DNA of 19,354 nucleotides from an uncultured Prevotellaceae bacterium (GCA_937898675.1 CALEJB010000026.1:1-19354), one strand, 5' to 3'; positions 7,311 to 15,695 are shown, counted from the stretch's first letter. The notes: generated by a model not told the origin, from the sequence alone. Translations and numbers: made by a program.

Positions 7311-9793
7311 AATATTCAATCACCGAAATAGCCAATGTGCTCGGCGCCGACGAAGGGCGCCTGCTGGAACCCGATGCCGTGGTGAGCCAACTGCTCACCG
7401 ACTCGCGCTCGCTCACCCAACCCGAGGAGACACTGTTCTTTGCCTTGCGCACCGAGGGCGGCGACGGCCACAACTACATCCCCGACCTGTTTGACAAGGG
7501 CGTGCGCAACTTTGTCGTCGCCACGGGCTACTATCCCCTGCCCGAGTGCGCAGGCGCCAACTATGTCACCGTCGAGTCCACGCTCGACGCCCTGCAGGCG
7601 CTGGCAACATTCCACCGCCGCCGTTTCCGCGAACTGCCCGTCATCGGCATCACCGGCAGCCGCGGCAAGACCACCGTCAAGGAGTGGCTGTACCAACTGC
7701 TCAAGGACGACTACCGCATCGTGCGCTCGCCACGCAGTTACAATTCGCAAATCGGCGTGCCGCTGTCGCTGTGGGAGATAGACAACAACACCGACCTGGC
7801 CATCATCGAGGCGGGCATCTCGACCACGGGCGAAATGGACAACCTGCAGATGATGATACGCCCCACCATCGGCATCATCACCAACCTGGGCAGCGAGCAC
7901 AACGACGGCTTTGCCTCGATGGAGCAAAAGGCCCGTGAAAAGGCCAACATCCTCAACAACTGCGAGGGCATCATCTATTGCTCCGACGACCCCTTGGTCA
8001 CCCACACCATCGCGCCCCTGGTCGAGAGCGATGTGGCGATGGAACTGTCGTGGTCGCGCCACCACGGCGAGGCACCCCTGCGGGTGGACATCACGACCGC
8101 CGAGACCAGCGCCACGCTGCACTACACCTTCAAGGACGAGCCCGGCGAGATTACTATTCCCTTTACCGCCGACCGCGACATCGACAATGCCATCACCTGC
8201 CTGGCGGTACTGCTCTACCTTGACGTGCCGCGCGACGTCATCGCCGCCCGCATGGCCGCGCTCACCCCGGTGGGCACACGCCTCAACGTCATCGAGGGCG
8301 TCAACGACTGCACCGTGATTGTGGACAGTTACACCAGCGACTACTACTCGCTCACCCCCGCGCTCAACTTCATGACGCGCCGCGCCGGCAACCGCCGCTG
8401 CACGGTCATCCTGAGCGACCTCGCCACCGAGACCTACAGCGGCGACGAGCTGTACATCCGCGTGAGCGAACTGCTCAAGACCAAGCGCGTGGAGCGCCTG
8501 ATTGGCATCGGCAAGGAAATGTGCCGCTACCAGCGCTACTTTGCCGACCTGCCCCAGTCACACTTCTTCAACGACACGCCCGAGTTCATCAACGCCGTTG
8601 CCAAGGGCGACTTTGACGACGAGACCATCCTCATCAAGGGCGACCCGAGTTTTGGCTTCAGCCAGATTATCGACCTGCTCGAGGCCAAGCAGCACATGAC
8701 AGTCATGGAGGTAGACCTGAATGCACTGGCCCACAATTTCAAGTTCTTCAAGTCGCTCATCCAGCCCGGCACACGCACGGTGGGCATGGTCAAGGCGAGC
8801 GGCTACGGCGCCGGCAGTTATGAGATTGCCAAGACGCTGCAGGACTGCGGCTGCAGTTACCTGGCCGTCGCCGTGCCCGACGAGGGCGTGGAACTGCGCA
8901 AGGCCAGCATCACCATGCCCATCATCGTGCTCAACCCCAACAGCCTGAACAGCAAGGCGATGTTCAAGTACAGGCTGGAACCCGAGATTTACAGCATGGA
9001 CATGGCGCACGACCTCATCAAGGAGGGACAGAAGTATGGCGTGCATGGCTTCCCCGTGCACATCAAGATAGACAGCGGCATGCATCGCCTGGGCTTCACC
9101 CGCGAGCAGTTGCCCGAACTCATCGCCCTGCTCAAGACACAGGACACCATCGCCCCGTCGTCGGTGTTCTCGCACCTGAGCGTGGCCGACGAGCCCGGTC
9201 AGGACGAGTACACCCAGCAGCAGTTTGACTATTTCGACGACTGCTGCGCCGTGCTGCGCGAGGCCTTTGGCAACGGTCTCATGCGCCACATCCTCAACAC
9301 CAGCGGACTGGTGCGGTTTCCCGAGCGCCAGTACGAGATGGTGCGCATCGGCATCGGCCTGTACGGCATCAAGACGCTGTTCGACGGCAGTGAGGACACC
9401 CTCAAGCCCGTGTCGTCGCTGCGGTCCATCATCATCAGCATCAAGGACTGGCCCGCAGGCATCGCCATCGGCTATGGCCGCCGCGGCGCGCTCGAGCGCG
9501 ACAGCCGCATCGCCACGGTGACCGTCGGATATGCCGACGGCTTTGACCGCCGTTTTGGCAACGGCAAGGTGAGCATGTGGGCTGGCGGCAAACTGTGCCC
9601 CACGGTGGGCAATGTGTGCATGGATGCCGTGATGATTGACGTTACCGGCACCGACTGCAAGGTGGGCGACACGGTCGAAATCTTTGGTAATCAAGTGCCC
9701 ATCGAGCAATTGAGCGATGCCCGCGGCACCATCCCCTACGAGATACTCACCAGCGTGTCGCCGCGTGTCAAGCGCGTTTACTACCGCGAGTAA
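7307..9793 (+). CDS. murF-alr: Bifunctional MurF ligase / alanine racemase
   Basis: An 828-residue fusion seen in many Bacteroidetes. Residues 1 to about 460 are MurF, the ATP-dependent ligase that adds D-Ala-D-Ala to UDP-MurNAc-tripeptide: P-loop GITGSRGKTT (114-123, Lys121), then NSQIGVPLS and the Mur ligase central and C-terminal regions. From Met464 (MTVMEVDL) it is a fold-type III PLP alanine racemase: VKASGYGAG with the PLP lysine K496, and IGYGRR with the second catalytic base Tyr723, then VCMDAVMIDV near the C-terminus. The usual KADAYGHG is changed around the lysine, but the lysine is kept. One protein thus makes D-Ala and uses its dimer in the next steps; the D-Ala-D-Ala ligase itself is not in this window. 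Confidence 0.96.
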   Translation: MKYSITEIANVLGADEGRLLEPDAVVSQLLTDSRSLTQPEETLFFALRTEGGDGHNYIPDLFDKGVRNFVVATGYYPLPECAGANYVTVESTLDALQALATFHRRRFRELPVIGITGSRGKTTVKEWLYQLLKDDYRIVRSPRSYNSQIGVPLSLWEIDNNTDLAIIEAGISTTGEMDNLQMMIRPTIGIITNLGSEHNDGFASMEQKAREKANILNNCEGIIYCSDDPLVTHTIAPLVESDVAMELSWSRHHGEAPLRVDITTAETSATLHYTFKDEPGEITIPFTADRDIDNAITCLAVLLYLDVPRDVIAARMAALTPVGTRLNVIEGVNDCTVIVDSYTSDYYSLTPALNFMTRRAGNRRCTVILSDLATETYSGDELYIRVSELLKTKRVERLIGIGKEMCRYQRYFADLPQSHFFNDTPEFINAVAKGDFDDETILIKGDPSFGFSQIIDLLEAKQHMTVMEVDLNALAHNFKFFKSLIQPGTRTVGMVKASGYGAGSYEIAKTLQDCGCSYLAVAVPDEGVELRKASITMPIIVLNPNSLNSKAMFKYRLEPEIYSMDMAHDLIKEGQKYGVHGFPVHIKIDSGMHRLGFTREQLPELIALLKTQDTIAPSSVFSHLSVADEPGQDEYTQQQFDYFDDCCAVLREAFGNGLMRHILNTSGLVRFPERQYEMVRIGIGLYGIKTLFDGSEDTLKPVSSLRSIIISIKDWPAGIAIGYGRRGALERDSRIATVTVGYADGFDRRFGNGKVSMWAGGKLCPTVGNVCMDAVMIDVTGTDCKVGDTVEIFGNQVPIEQLSDARGTIPYEILTSVSPRVKRVYYRE

Positions 9794-9807
9794 TCAACAC
9801 AAAAAGA

Positions 9808-10980
9808 ATGAAACGAAACCACTGCATATTGCTGTTGCTCACCCTGGCTGCGCTGCTGGCGGGACACCCCGCCGCCGCCCAGGACATCGTGGCCAACGGC
9901 ATCTACTATAACATCATCAGCGACACCCAGGTCGAGGTGGCTCCCGCCTGGGACGGCGTTGTGAACCGCTATCAGGGCATCATCATCCTGCCCGAACGCG
10001 TGTACTGCGACGGCGTGAACTATGATGTCGCCGCCATCGCCCCGCGGGCCTTCTGGCAGTCGGGCGTGACCGAAGTGCAGATTCCCAACAGCGTCACGAT
10101 GATTGGCGACGCCGCGTTTGCCGACGCCGACCAACTGACCGACATCACCCTGCCGCTGGGACTCACCGCCGTGAGCCGCTACATGCTGGCCGGCACCGCC
10201 GTCACCAGCGTGGTGCTGCCCCAGGGCGTGGCCAGCATCGGCCAGGGCGCCTTTGAGGACTGCTCGCTGCTGCGCTCGGTGTATCTGCCCGCCTCGCTGC
10301 GCGACATCGGCAAGAGTGCCTTTGCCTACTGCGTGAGCCTTACCGACGTGTACTGCGACGCCGCCCTGCCGCCCCTGACAATGGGCGATGACACCTTTGA
10401 GGCTGTCAACGGGCTGAATGTGATGGTCGGCGATGCTGCTACCGCCCGCGCCTATCGCCGCGACGGCGTGTGGGGCGATGAGGGCCTGTTCACCGTGTGG
10501 GTGGACGAGGGCCTTGCCGTGGCACCAGGCATCGAGCAGGAGTACCTGGGCGAGAACTGGACCGCATTGTCGCTGGACCGTGACCTGGCCTATAAGATTT
10601 ACGGCCCCGACGGTTACTTGAGAGCAGTTACCGCCGCCAACCACTATTATCTGCCCCACGGCGCCGGCAGCGAGGAGTACCTGGCAGTGCCCACCACGCT
10701 GATGTATGACGAGGAGAGCCTGCAACTCGCCGCCACGGTGGCAGCGCCCGCCGCCATCGAGGAGATGGACGACGACTCCGCCGACAGCCTGAAAATCCTG
10801 TGCCTCGACGGCACCATCCACATCGAGGGCGACACCCACGGCATGATGACATTCATCTATGATGTGTACGGCAACTTGTGGTATGAGCGCCCCGCGGTCA
10901 ACAACACCATCAACCTGCCCGGGCCGCGCGTCTATATCGTGCGCGTGGGCGACACGGTGCGCAAAGTGTTTGTCCAATAA
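9808..10980 (+). CDS. Secreted BspA-type leucine-rich-repeat protein
   Basis: A 390-residue exported protein. A signal peptide (Lys-Arg start, LLLLTLAALLA core, likely cut near PAAAQ) leads into a Bacteroidetes-style LRR_5/BspA region at about 70-195, with repeats of the form IPNSVTMIGDAAF, LPQGVASIGQGAF and LPASLRDIGKSAF. Each repeat has a conserved I-G-x-x-A-F turn. After a central region of unknown fold, the C-terminus (about 335-390) ends with YIVRVGDTVRKVFVQ, which resembles the last strands of C-terminal sorting-like beta domains. Whether a type IX system exports it cannot be seen here. Role: surface binding or adhesion is known for some BspA proteins, but not shown here. It lies 14 nt after murF-alr and 10 nt before tadA. 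Confidence 0.85.
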   Translation: MKRNHCILLLLTLAALLAGHPAAAQDIVANGIYYNIISDTQVEVAPAWDGVVNRYQGIIILPERVYCDGVNYDVAAIAPRAFWQSGVTEVQIPNSVTMIGDAAFADADQLTDITLPLGLTAVSRYMLAGTAVTSVVLPQGVASIGQGAFEDCSLLRSVYLPASLRDIGKSAFAYCVSLTDVYCDAALPPLTMGDDTFEAVNGLNVMVGDAATARAYRRDGVWGDEGLFTVWVDEGLAVAPGIEQEYLGENWTALSLDRDLAYKIYGPDGYLRAVTAANHYYLPHGAGSEEYLAVPTTLMYDEESLQLAATVAAPAAIEEMDDDSADSLKILCLDGTIHIEGDTHGMMTFIYDVYGNLWYERPAVNNTINLPGPRVYIVRVGDTVRKVFVQ

Positions 10981-10990
10981 AAGTACCATC

Positions 10991-11455
10991 ATGCTCAAAC
11001 CCGAGAACGACGATATCCGCTACATGCGCATGGCGCTTGACGAGGCCCGCCAGGCGCTCGACCGCGACGAGGTGCCCATCGGGGCCGTCATCGTGTGCCG
11101 CGGGCGCGTCATTGGCCGCGGGCACAACCTCACCGAGGCGCTCACCGATGTCACCGCCCATGCCGAGATGCAAGCCATCACTGCCGCATCATCGACACTG
11201 GGCGGCAAGTACCTGACCGACTGCACGCTGTATGTCACCGTGGAGCCGTGCCTGATGTGCGCCGGCGCCTTGGCGTGGAGCCAGATACCGCGCATCGTCT
11301 ATGGCGCGGCCGACGACAAGCGCGGCTACCACACCCATTGCGACGCGCCGTTCCACCCCAAGACCACCGTCACCGGCGGCGTCCTCGCCGAGGAGTGCGC
11401 ACGGCTGATGACCGACTTTTTCAAAAAGAAACGACCCAACAAAAATAACCGATGA
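10991..11455 (+). CDS. tadA: tRNA adenosine(34) deaminase TadA
   Basis: A 154-residue zinc deaminase that converts A34 to inosine in the tRNA anticodon wobble position. The catalytic HAE is at 57-59 and the zinc-binding PCLMC at 86-90, in the normal order and spacing of the cytidine deaminase superfamily. The start at 10991 (MLKPENDD) was chosen over the earlier in-frame ATG because it follows the LRR gene by 10 nt and gives normal length. A basic tail (KKKRPNKNNR) ends the protein. Its stop overlaps the esterase start by 4 nt (ATGA). A related guanine or cytidine deaminase is a less likely alternative. Confidence 0.92.
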   Translation: MLKPENDDIRYMRMALDEARQALDRDEVPIGAVIVCRGRVIGRGHNLTEALTDVTAHAEMQAITAASSTLGGKYLTDCTLYVTVEPCLMCAGALAWSQIPRIVYGAADDKRGYHTHCDAPFHPKTTVTGGVLAEECARLMTDFFKKKRPNKNNR

Positions 11456-12369
11456 TTATGAACACCAAGTCCTTTATGAGAGCCCTCGCGCTGGCGGCCG
11501 TCATGCTGCTGGCTTGTGGTGACTGTGTGGGCAAAGCCCCGTCCAATGTTCCCGCACCCTCGGTGCAGACCGTCCAGGGCGACACCGTCGAGGTGATGAG
11601 CCAGGCCATGGGCCGCGCCATCAAGAATACGGTGATTGTGCCGCAAATTTACTTTGACGAGAAACTGCCCGACGCGCGCTACCCCGTGCTCTACCTGCTG
11701 CACGGCGCCTATGGCGATTACAGCAACTGGGCCCACAAGGTCGACCTCGATGCCATCGCCAGCCGCTACCGCGTCATCATCGTGTGCCCCGACGGGCAAG
11801 ACAGTTGGTACTTTGACTCGCCCGTGGACCCCAAGATGCAGTTCGAGACCTACATTAGCAAGGAACTGGTGGCCTACATCGACAGTCATTACCGCACCCA
11901 GGCCAACCGCTACATGCGCGCCATCACGGGACTGAGCATGGGAGGGCATGGCGCGCTGTACCTTGCTTGGCGCCACCCCGACGTGTTTTGGTCGTGCGGC
12001 TGCATGAGCGGCGGCGTGGACATCACCAAGTATCCTGACAAGTGGCACATCAAGGACCGCCTGGGCGAACAGGCCGACAACCAGCAGCGCTGGCATGACA
12101 ATGCCGTCACCAACATGGTGGGACTGCTGAAGGACAGCAAACTTGAGCCTGCCCAGAACATCATCATTGATGACGGACTGGACGACATCTTCATCAAGGA
12201 CAATATTGAACTGCACGACAAACTCGTGGCTGCAGGCATCGACCACGACTTTACCGTGCGCCCCGGCAGGCACACGTGGGACTATTGGGTGAATTCGCTC
12301 GATTACCACATGGTGTTCTTTGCCAAGGCCTTTGCCCGCGGCGCCGAACTCATTAACGCAAAACCTTAA
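11452..12369 (+). CDS. Lipoprotein alpha/beta-hydrolase esterase (esterase D-like)
   Basis: A 305-residue envelope protein of the esterase D/S-formylglutathione-hydrolase-like family (PF00756 type). The signal peptide ends in lipobox LLAC (19-22), so Cys22 is the likely lipidated residue. The oxyanion and nucleophile regions are LYLLHGAYGDYSNW and GLSMGGHGA with Ser162; His274 (GRHTWDYW) and an Asp in IIDDGLDD (about 241-245) complete a plausible triad. The substrate is unknown: acetylated sugars, feruloyl esters or simple esters are all possible. The start at 11452 overlaps the tadA stop; a second ATG at 11458 would also serve. The asparaginase gene follows after 13 nt. Confidence 0.88.
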   Translation: MIMNTKSFMRALALAAVMLLACGDCVGKAPSNVPAPSVQTVQGDTVEVMSQAMGRAIKNTVIVPQIYFDEKLPDARYPVLYLLHGAYGDYSNWAHKVDLDAIASRYRVIIVCPDGQDSWYFDSPVDPKMQFETYISKELVAYIDSHYRTQANRYMRAITGLSMGGHGALYLAWRHPDVFWSCGCMSGGVDITKYPDKWHIKDRLGEQADNQQRWHDNAVTNMVGLLKDSKLEPAQNIIIDDGLDDIFIKDNIELHDKLVAAGIDHDFTVRPGRHTWDYWVNSLDYHMVFFAKAFARGAELINAKP

Positions 12370-12382
12370 TACCCAAATCCCT

Positions 12383-13426
12383 ATGAAATCCCAACAACGA
12401 CCCAAGATACTTATCATCTACACCGGAGGCACCATCGGCATGATCGAGAATCCCGAGACCCATGCCCTCCAACCGTTTGACTTCTCGCACCTCATCGACA
12501 ATGTGCCCAAAATCAAGAAACTGGATTATGACATCGACAACATCCAGTTCGACCCGCCCATCGACAGCTCCAACATGAACCCCACCCACTGGCGCGACAT
12601 CGCGCTGGCCATCGAGAAGCGCTACGACGATTTCGACGGCTTTGTCGTGCTGCACGGCACCGACACCATGGCGTTCACCGCCTCGGCGCTGAGTTTCATG
12701 CTCGAGAACCTGCACAAGCCCGTCATCATCACCGGCTCGCAGCTGCCCATCGGCGAGGTACGCACCGACGGCGAGGAGAACCTCATCACCGCCCTGCAAG
12801 TCGCTGCCGCCACCGACGAGCGCGGCGAGGCCAAGGTGCAGGAGGTCGCCATCCTGTTCGAGAACTACCTGTGGCGCGGCAACCGCAGCACCAAGATGAG
12901 CGCCGACAACTTTGACGCCTTCAAGAGCAACAACTATCCCGAGCTGGCCGAGGTGGGCCTGAGCATCGAGTTCCACCGCGACCGCCTGTACCGCACGCGC
13001 TCCAAGCGCCCCCTCAAGGTGCGCACCGCCATGGACACCAACGTGATGTTCCTCGAACTCAATCCCGGCATCACCGAGCAGACGCTCGACTACCTGCTGC
13101 ACACGCCCGGCATCAAGGGCATCGTGCTCAAGACCTACGGCGCGGGCAACAGCCCCAGCGACAAGTGGTTCACCTCGCGCATCAAGGAGGCCGTGGACCG
13201 CGGCGTGGTCATCGTCAACGTCACCCAGTGCGTCAACGGCGGCGTGAACTGCTCGCTCTATGACACGGGCAACTCGCTGAGCGCCGCAGGCGTCATCAGC
13301 GGCTACGACATCACCAGCGAGGCCGCCATCACCAAGCTGATGTACCTCTTTGGCCTCGGCCTCACCCCCGACAACGTCAAGCAGTACATGTCCTGCGACA
13401 TCTGCGGCGAGGTCACGATACCGTAA
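12383..13426 (+). CDS. ansA: Type I (cytoplasmic) L-asparaginase
   Basis: A 347-residue enzyme hydrolysing L-asparagine to aspartate and ammonia. YTGGTIGM at 13-20 carries the nucleophile Thr17, and HGTDTM at 91-96 gives Thr93 and Asp94 of the second catalytic group. RGNRSTK ends with Lys171, the likely catalytic lysine. The pattern matches Escherichia coli AnsA, and the lack of a signal peptide supports the type I, cytoplasmic form. The start at 12383 is preferred to the in-frame ATG at 12320, which lies inside the esterase gene. It is the last gene of the plus operon; no strong hairpin terminator directly follows, only the palindromic repeats at 13467-13533. Confidence 0.94.
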   Translation: MKSQQRPKILIIYTGGTIGMIENPETHALQPFDFSHLIDNVPKIKKLDYDIDNIQFDPPIDSSNMNPTHWRDIALAIEKRYDDFDGFVVLHGTDTMAFTASALSFMLENLHKPVIITGSQLPIGEVRTDGEENLITALQVAAATDERGEAKVQEVAILFENYLWRGNRSTKMSADNFDAFKSNNYPELAEVGLSIEFHRDRLYRTRSKRPLKVRTAMDTNVMFLELNPGITEQTLDYLLHTPGIKGIVLKTYGAGNSPSDKWFTSRIKEAVDRGVVIVNVTQCVNGGVNCSLYDTGNSLSAAGVISGYDITSEAAITKLMYLFGLGLTPDNVKQYMSCDICGEVTIP

Positions 13427-13466
13427 TCACCCGCCCATCCACACAACTCCTAAACGGCCTAAAAAC

Positions 13467-13533
13467 GCAGAAAATCTGGAGTACTACTTCAGATTTTCGC
13501 TGAATATTTGAAGTACTTCTTCAGGTTTTCTGC
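13467..13533 (+). repeat. Repeated palindromes upstream of ATPase copy 2
   Basis: Two 22-nt copies (13477-13498 and 13509-13530, offset 32 bp) differ at only three positions. Each holds a 17-nt imperfect palindrome (13476-13492 and 13508-13524) built on TGAAGTAC-CTTCAG. In addition GAAAATCTG (13470-13478) is perfectly complementary to CAGATTTTC (13490-13498), and the outer arms 13467-13491 and 13509-13533 form a longer imperfect inverted repeat. The array ends 7 nt before the predicted -33 element of the ATPase promoter. It could be tandem operator sites or a terminator for the operon upstream; the offset near three helical turns favours operators (inference). Confidence 0.8.
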
Positions 13534-13540
13534 ATTTTGC

Positions 13541-13570
13541 TTGCGGTTTTGTTCCCGAATATTAACTTTG
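13541..13570 (+). promoter_or_regulatory. Promoter of DUF4143 ATPase copy 2
   Basis: TTG (13541-13543) and TAACTTTG (13563-13570) are separated by 19 nt, matching the Bacteroidetes -33/-7 arrangement well. The ATG follows the -7 box by 21 nt, so the leader is short. Confidence 0.65.
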
Positions 13571-13591
13571 CAGCGTCTAAATCAATAAGAT

Positions 13592-14746
13592 ATGCTGCAA
13601 CGAATACTGAAATTAGAGGAAACTAAGAAGAATAGCATCTTCCTGTGGGGATCAAGGCAGACCGGCAAGAGCACTTTGCTGAAAGCGCTGTTCCCACAGG
13701 CGCAGATGTACGACCTGCTCAAGACTGACCTGAGGATGGCTTTACAGATGCGTCCCGCCCTGCTGCGAGAGGAATGCGAACTGTTGGATGACGGTGAGTT
13801 GATTATCATTGATGAGGTTCAGAAGGTCCCCGCCCTGCTTGACGAGGTCCACTGGCTCATCGAAAACAAGCACCAACGGTTTATCTTGAGCGGATCAAAC
13901 GCCCGCAAAATGCGGCGCAGCGGCGCCAACCTGCTTGGCGGCCGCGCATTGCGTCGCACGCTATTCCCGCTGGTGAGTGCCGAGATTCCTGATTTTGACC
14001 TCGACCGGGCGATAAACAACGGCATGCTGCCCCGACATTATCTGGAGGACAATCCCAACGAGATGATACAGTCATACATCGGCGACTGCCTGCAACAGGA
14101 GATTGTTGCCGAGGCCATCGTGCGCAAACTTGACTCGTTCACACGATTCTTGCAAACGGCGGCGTTCAGTGATGCCGAGATTGTCAACTACACCAACATC
14201 GCCCAAGAGTGCGGCATCTCATCCAAAACCGTCAAGGAATACTTCTCAATTCTTGAAGAAACGATGTTGGGATTTTATCTGCCCGCCTACACCAACAAGG
14301 CCAAGCGCCGCGTAATCCAGGCCCCCAAATTTTACTACTTTGACGTGGCAATCCCCAACCACCTGCTGAAACGTGTGCCGTTGCAACGGGGCACGGATGT
14401 CTATGGGCACGCACTGGAACACTTGATTATCCAGGAACTCCGGGCATTTCTTTCCTATCGCTGTCCCGACAAGGCCTTGACATACTGGCATACGCTGGAC
14501 AACAATTTTGAGGTGGACGCCGTACTGGGCCAAGCCGAGGTCGCCATCGAGGTGAAATCATCACAAAACGTCACTTCACGGGACATGAAGAGTCTGAAAG
14601 TGTTCGGCCAAGAGTACCCCGATGCCAAGTTAATCTTGATATCCCTTGAAAAACGCCCCCGAATGGTCAATGGTGTGGAAATTTGGCCAGCCGAACAGTT
14701 CCTGAAACGGCTGTGGGATGGAAAAATCTGCAAAGCGACGAACTGA
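13592..14746 (+). CDS. AAA_14/DUF4143 family ATPase (copy 2)
   Basis: A 384-residue protein with Walker A GSRQTGKS (20-27), Walker B LIIIDEVQ (70-77) and the FILSGSNARKMRR sensor-like segment. A YIGDCLQQEI segment, helix-turn-helix-like YTNIAQECGISSKTVKEY, and KFYYFDVAIPNHLL follow. The C-terminal DUF4143 region carries E307-x-D309 and E320-V-K322, resembling a PD-(D/E)XK nuclease core. It is almost the same length as copy 1, but the sequences differ through most of the protein, so they belong to different subgroups rather than being a recent duplication. It is a single-gene unit with its own promoter and an intrinsic terminator. Its partner and role are unknown. Confidence 0.9.
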   Translation: MLQRILKLEETKKNSIFLWGSRQTGKSTLLKALFPQAQMYDLLKTDLRMALQMRPALLREECELLDDGELIIIDEVQKVPALLDEVHWLIENKHQRFILSGSNARKMRRSGANLLGGRALRRTLFPLVSAEIPDFDLDRAINNGMLPRHYLEDNPNEMIQSYIGDCLQQEIVAEAIVRKLDSFTRFLQTAAFSDAEIVNYTNIAQECGISSKTVKEYFSILEETMLGFYLPAYTNKAKRRVIQAPKFYYFDVAIPNHLLKRVPLQRGTDVYGHALEHLIIQELRAFLSYRCPDKALTYWHTLDNNFEVDAVLGQAEVAIEVKSSQNVTSRDMKSLKVFGQEYPDAKLILISLEKRPRMVNGVEIWPAEQFLKRLWDGKICKATN

Positions 14747-14762
14747 ACCGGCCATATATAAT

Positions 14763-14794
14763 AAAGGTGCCCGATGAGTTCAACGGGCACCTTT
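14763..14794. terminator. Bidirectional terminator between ATPase copy 2 and aquaporin
   Basis: AAAGGTGCCCG (14763-14773) is perfectly complementary to CGGGCACCTTT (14784-14794), an 11-bp stem with a 10-nt loop. T-rich sequence follows on both strands. It lies between the convergent stops at 14746 and 14817 and would serve both genes. Confidence 0.8.
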
Positions 14795-14816
14795 GTTATT
14801 TCAAGTCAGTCGTTCC

Positions 14817-15509
14817 TCAATCTTCCTTGCAGCAGCACTTGCAGAAGTCGATGAGCTTCCAGATGAGGGCTGCCAATGCGCCGCCCACCAGCGGACCGAC
14901 GATGAAAATCCACAGGTTGCTCAGCGCGGTGCCGCCCTGGAACACGGCGGGAGCGATGGAGCGGGCGGGGTTAACCGACGTGCCTGTGTAACGGATGCAC
15001 ACCAGGTGAACGAGCACCAGCGACAGGCCGATGGCCAGGCCGGCAAAGTTGTTGGTGGCACCGTTGGTCTTGCTGGTAGCGCCCAGCACAACCAGCACAA
15101 ACACGCAGGTGAAGATGACCTCGGCCAGCAAGCCGCCCACCATGCTCACGCCCTCCTGCAGGTCGTTGGCACCCGTGCCGTCCATGCCGGCCACATTGCT
15201 CACGAGCAGGTAGAGCAGCGCCGAGCCGATGAACGCGCCGATAACCTGGAACACGATGTACATGGCGCAGTCCTTGGCGCTCATGCGGCCGCTCAGGAAC
15301 ACGCCCAGGGTGATGGCGGGGTTGATGTGGCATCCGCTGATGCCGCCAATGGTGTAAGCCATGGCCACCACGGCGAGGCCAAAGGCCAATGCAGTGCCCA
15401 CAACGGCGGGAATGTTACTAATCGGGTTGCAACCCAGACTCACGGCAACGCCACAGCCCATCAGAACGAGGACCATCGTGCCGACCATTTCAGCTAAATA
15501 CTTTTTCAT
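14817..15509 (-). CDS. aqpZ: Aquaporin Z-type water channel
   Basis: A 230-residue MIP-family inner-membrane channel with six predicted membrane helices and two NPA half-helices (63-65 and 180-182). By alignment from memory with Escherichia coli AqpZ, the selectivity filter is Phe43, His168, Thr177 and Arg183, the water-selective set rather than the glycerol one. The start at 15509 (MKKYLAEMVG) matches the family N-terminus; the longer frame to 15617 would run through the promoter. The C-terminal tail CKCCCKED is unusual in its run of cysteines. The gene is monocistronic, divergent from the dehydrogenase and closed by the shared terminator. Osmotic regulation is plausible but not visible. Confidence 0.92.
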   Translation of the reverse strand: MKKYLAEMVGTMVLVLMGCGVAVSLGCNPISNIPAVVGTALAFGLAVVAMAYTIGGISGCHINPAITLGVFLSGRMSAKDCAMYIVFQVIGAFIGSALLYLLVSNVAGMDGTGANDLQEGVSMVGGLLAEVIFTCVFVLVVLGATSKTNGATNNFAGLAIGLSLVLVHLVCIRYTGTSVNPARSIAPAVFQGGTALSNLWIFIVGPLVGGALAALIWKLIDFCKCCCKED

Positions 15510-15560
15510 TGTTTTTGATAGTTTTATTCTTAGATTAAACAAGTTTATTCGGTACCAGAC

Positions 15561-15576
15561 GGGAGTGGATGCTCCC
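15561..15576 (-). other. Small hairpin in the aquaporin leader
   Basis: GGGAG (15561-15565) pairs with CTCCC (15572-15576) around a 6-nt loop. It lies between the predicted -7 element and the start codon, so it would form in the 5' untranslated mRNA. It has no T tract. An effect on mRNA stability is possible but unproven. Confidence 0.35.
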
Positions 15577-15586
15577 AAAAGATTGG

Positions 15587-15618
15587 CAAAGTTGGCGATT
15601 TTTATTGAAAAACGCAAA
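15587..15618 (-). promoter_or_regulatory. Promoter of the aquaporin gene
   Basis: On the minus strand TTTG (15618-15615) lies 20 nt upstream of CAACTTTG (15594-15587). The -7 box has C in place of T at its first base, but the TTTG and the spacing are good. The start codon is 78 nt beyond the box. Confidence 0.5.
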
Positions 15619-15638
15619 TCACATCAACAATATTTTCG

Positions 15639-15646
15639 TAAATTTG
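15639..15646 (+). promoter_or_regulatory. Putative -7 element for the sugar-nucleotide dehydrogenase gene
   Basis: TAAATTTG matches TAnnTTTG and ends 49 nt before the start codon. No TTG sits at the proper distance upstream. It is close to the divergent aquaporin promoter, so the two could interfere. Confidence 0.45.
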
Positions 15647-15695
15647 CAAAATAATTATTGATGCCACTGAATAAACTGCATATAATCACATAATT

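Noticed and set aside
8558..9709. 383-codon open frame on the minus strand
   Set aside because: It is antisense to the racemase half of MurF-Alr, with the same biased composition and no motif.
9781..10998. 405-codon open frame on the minus strand
   Set aside because: It is antisense to the secreted LRR protein, which has a signal peptide and clear repeats.
11326..12417. 363-codon open frame on the minus strand
   Set aside because: It is antisense to the lipoprotein esterase, with no motif.
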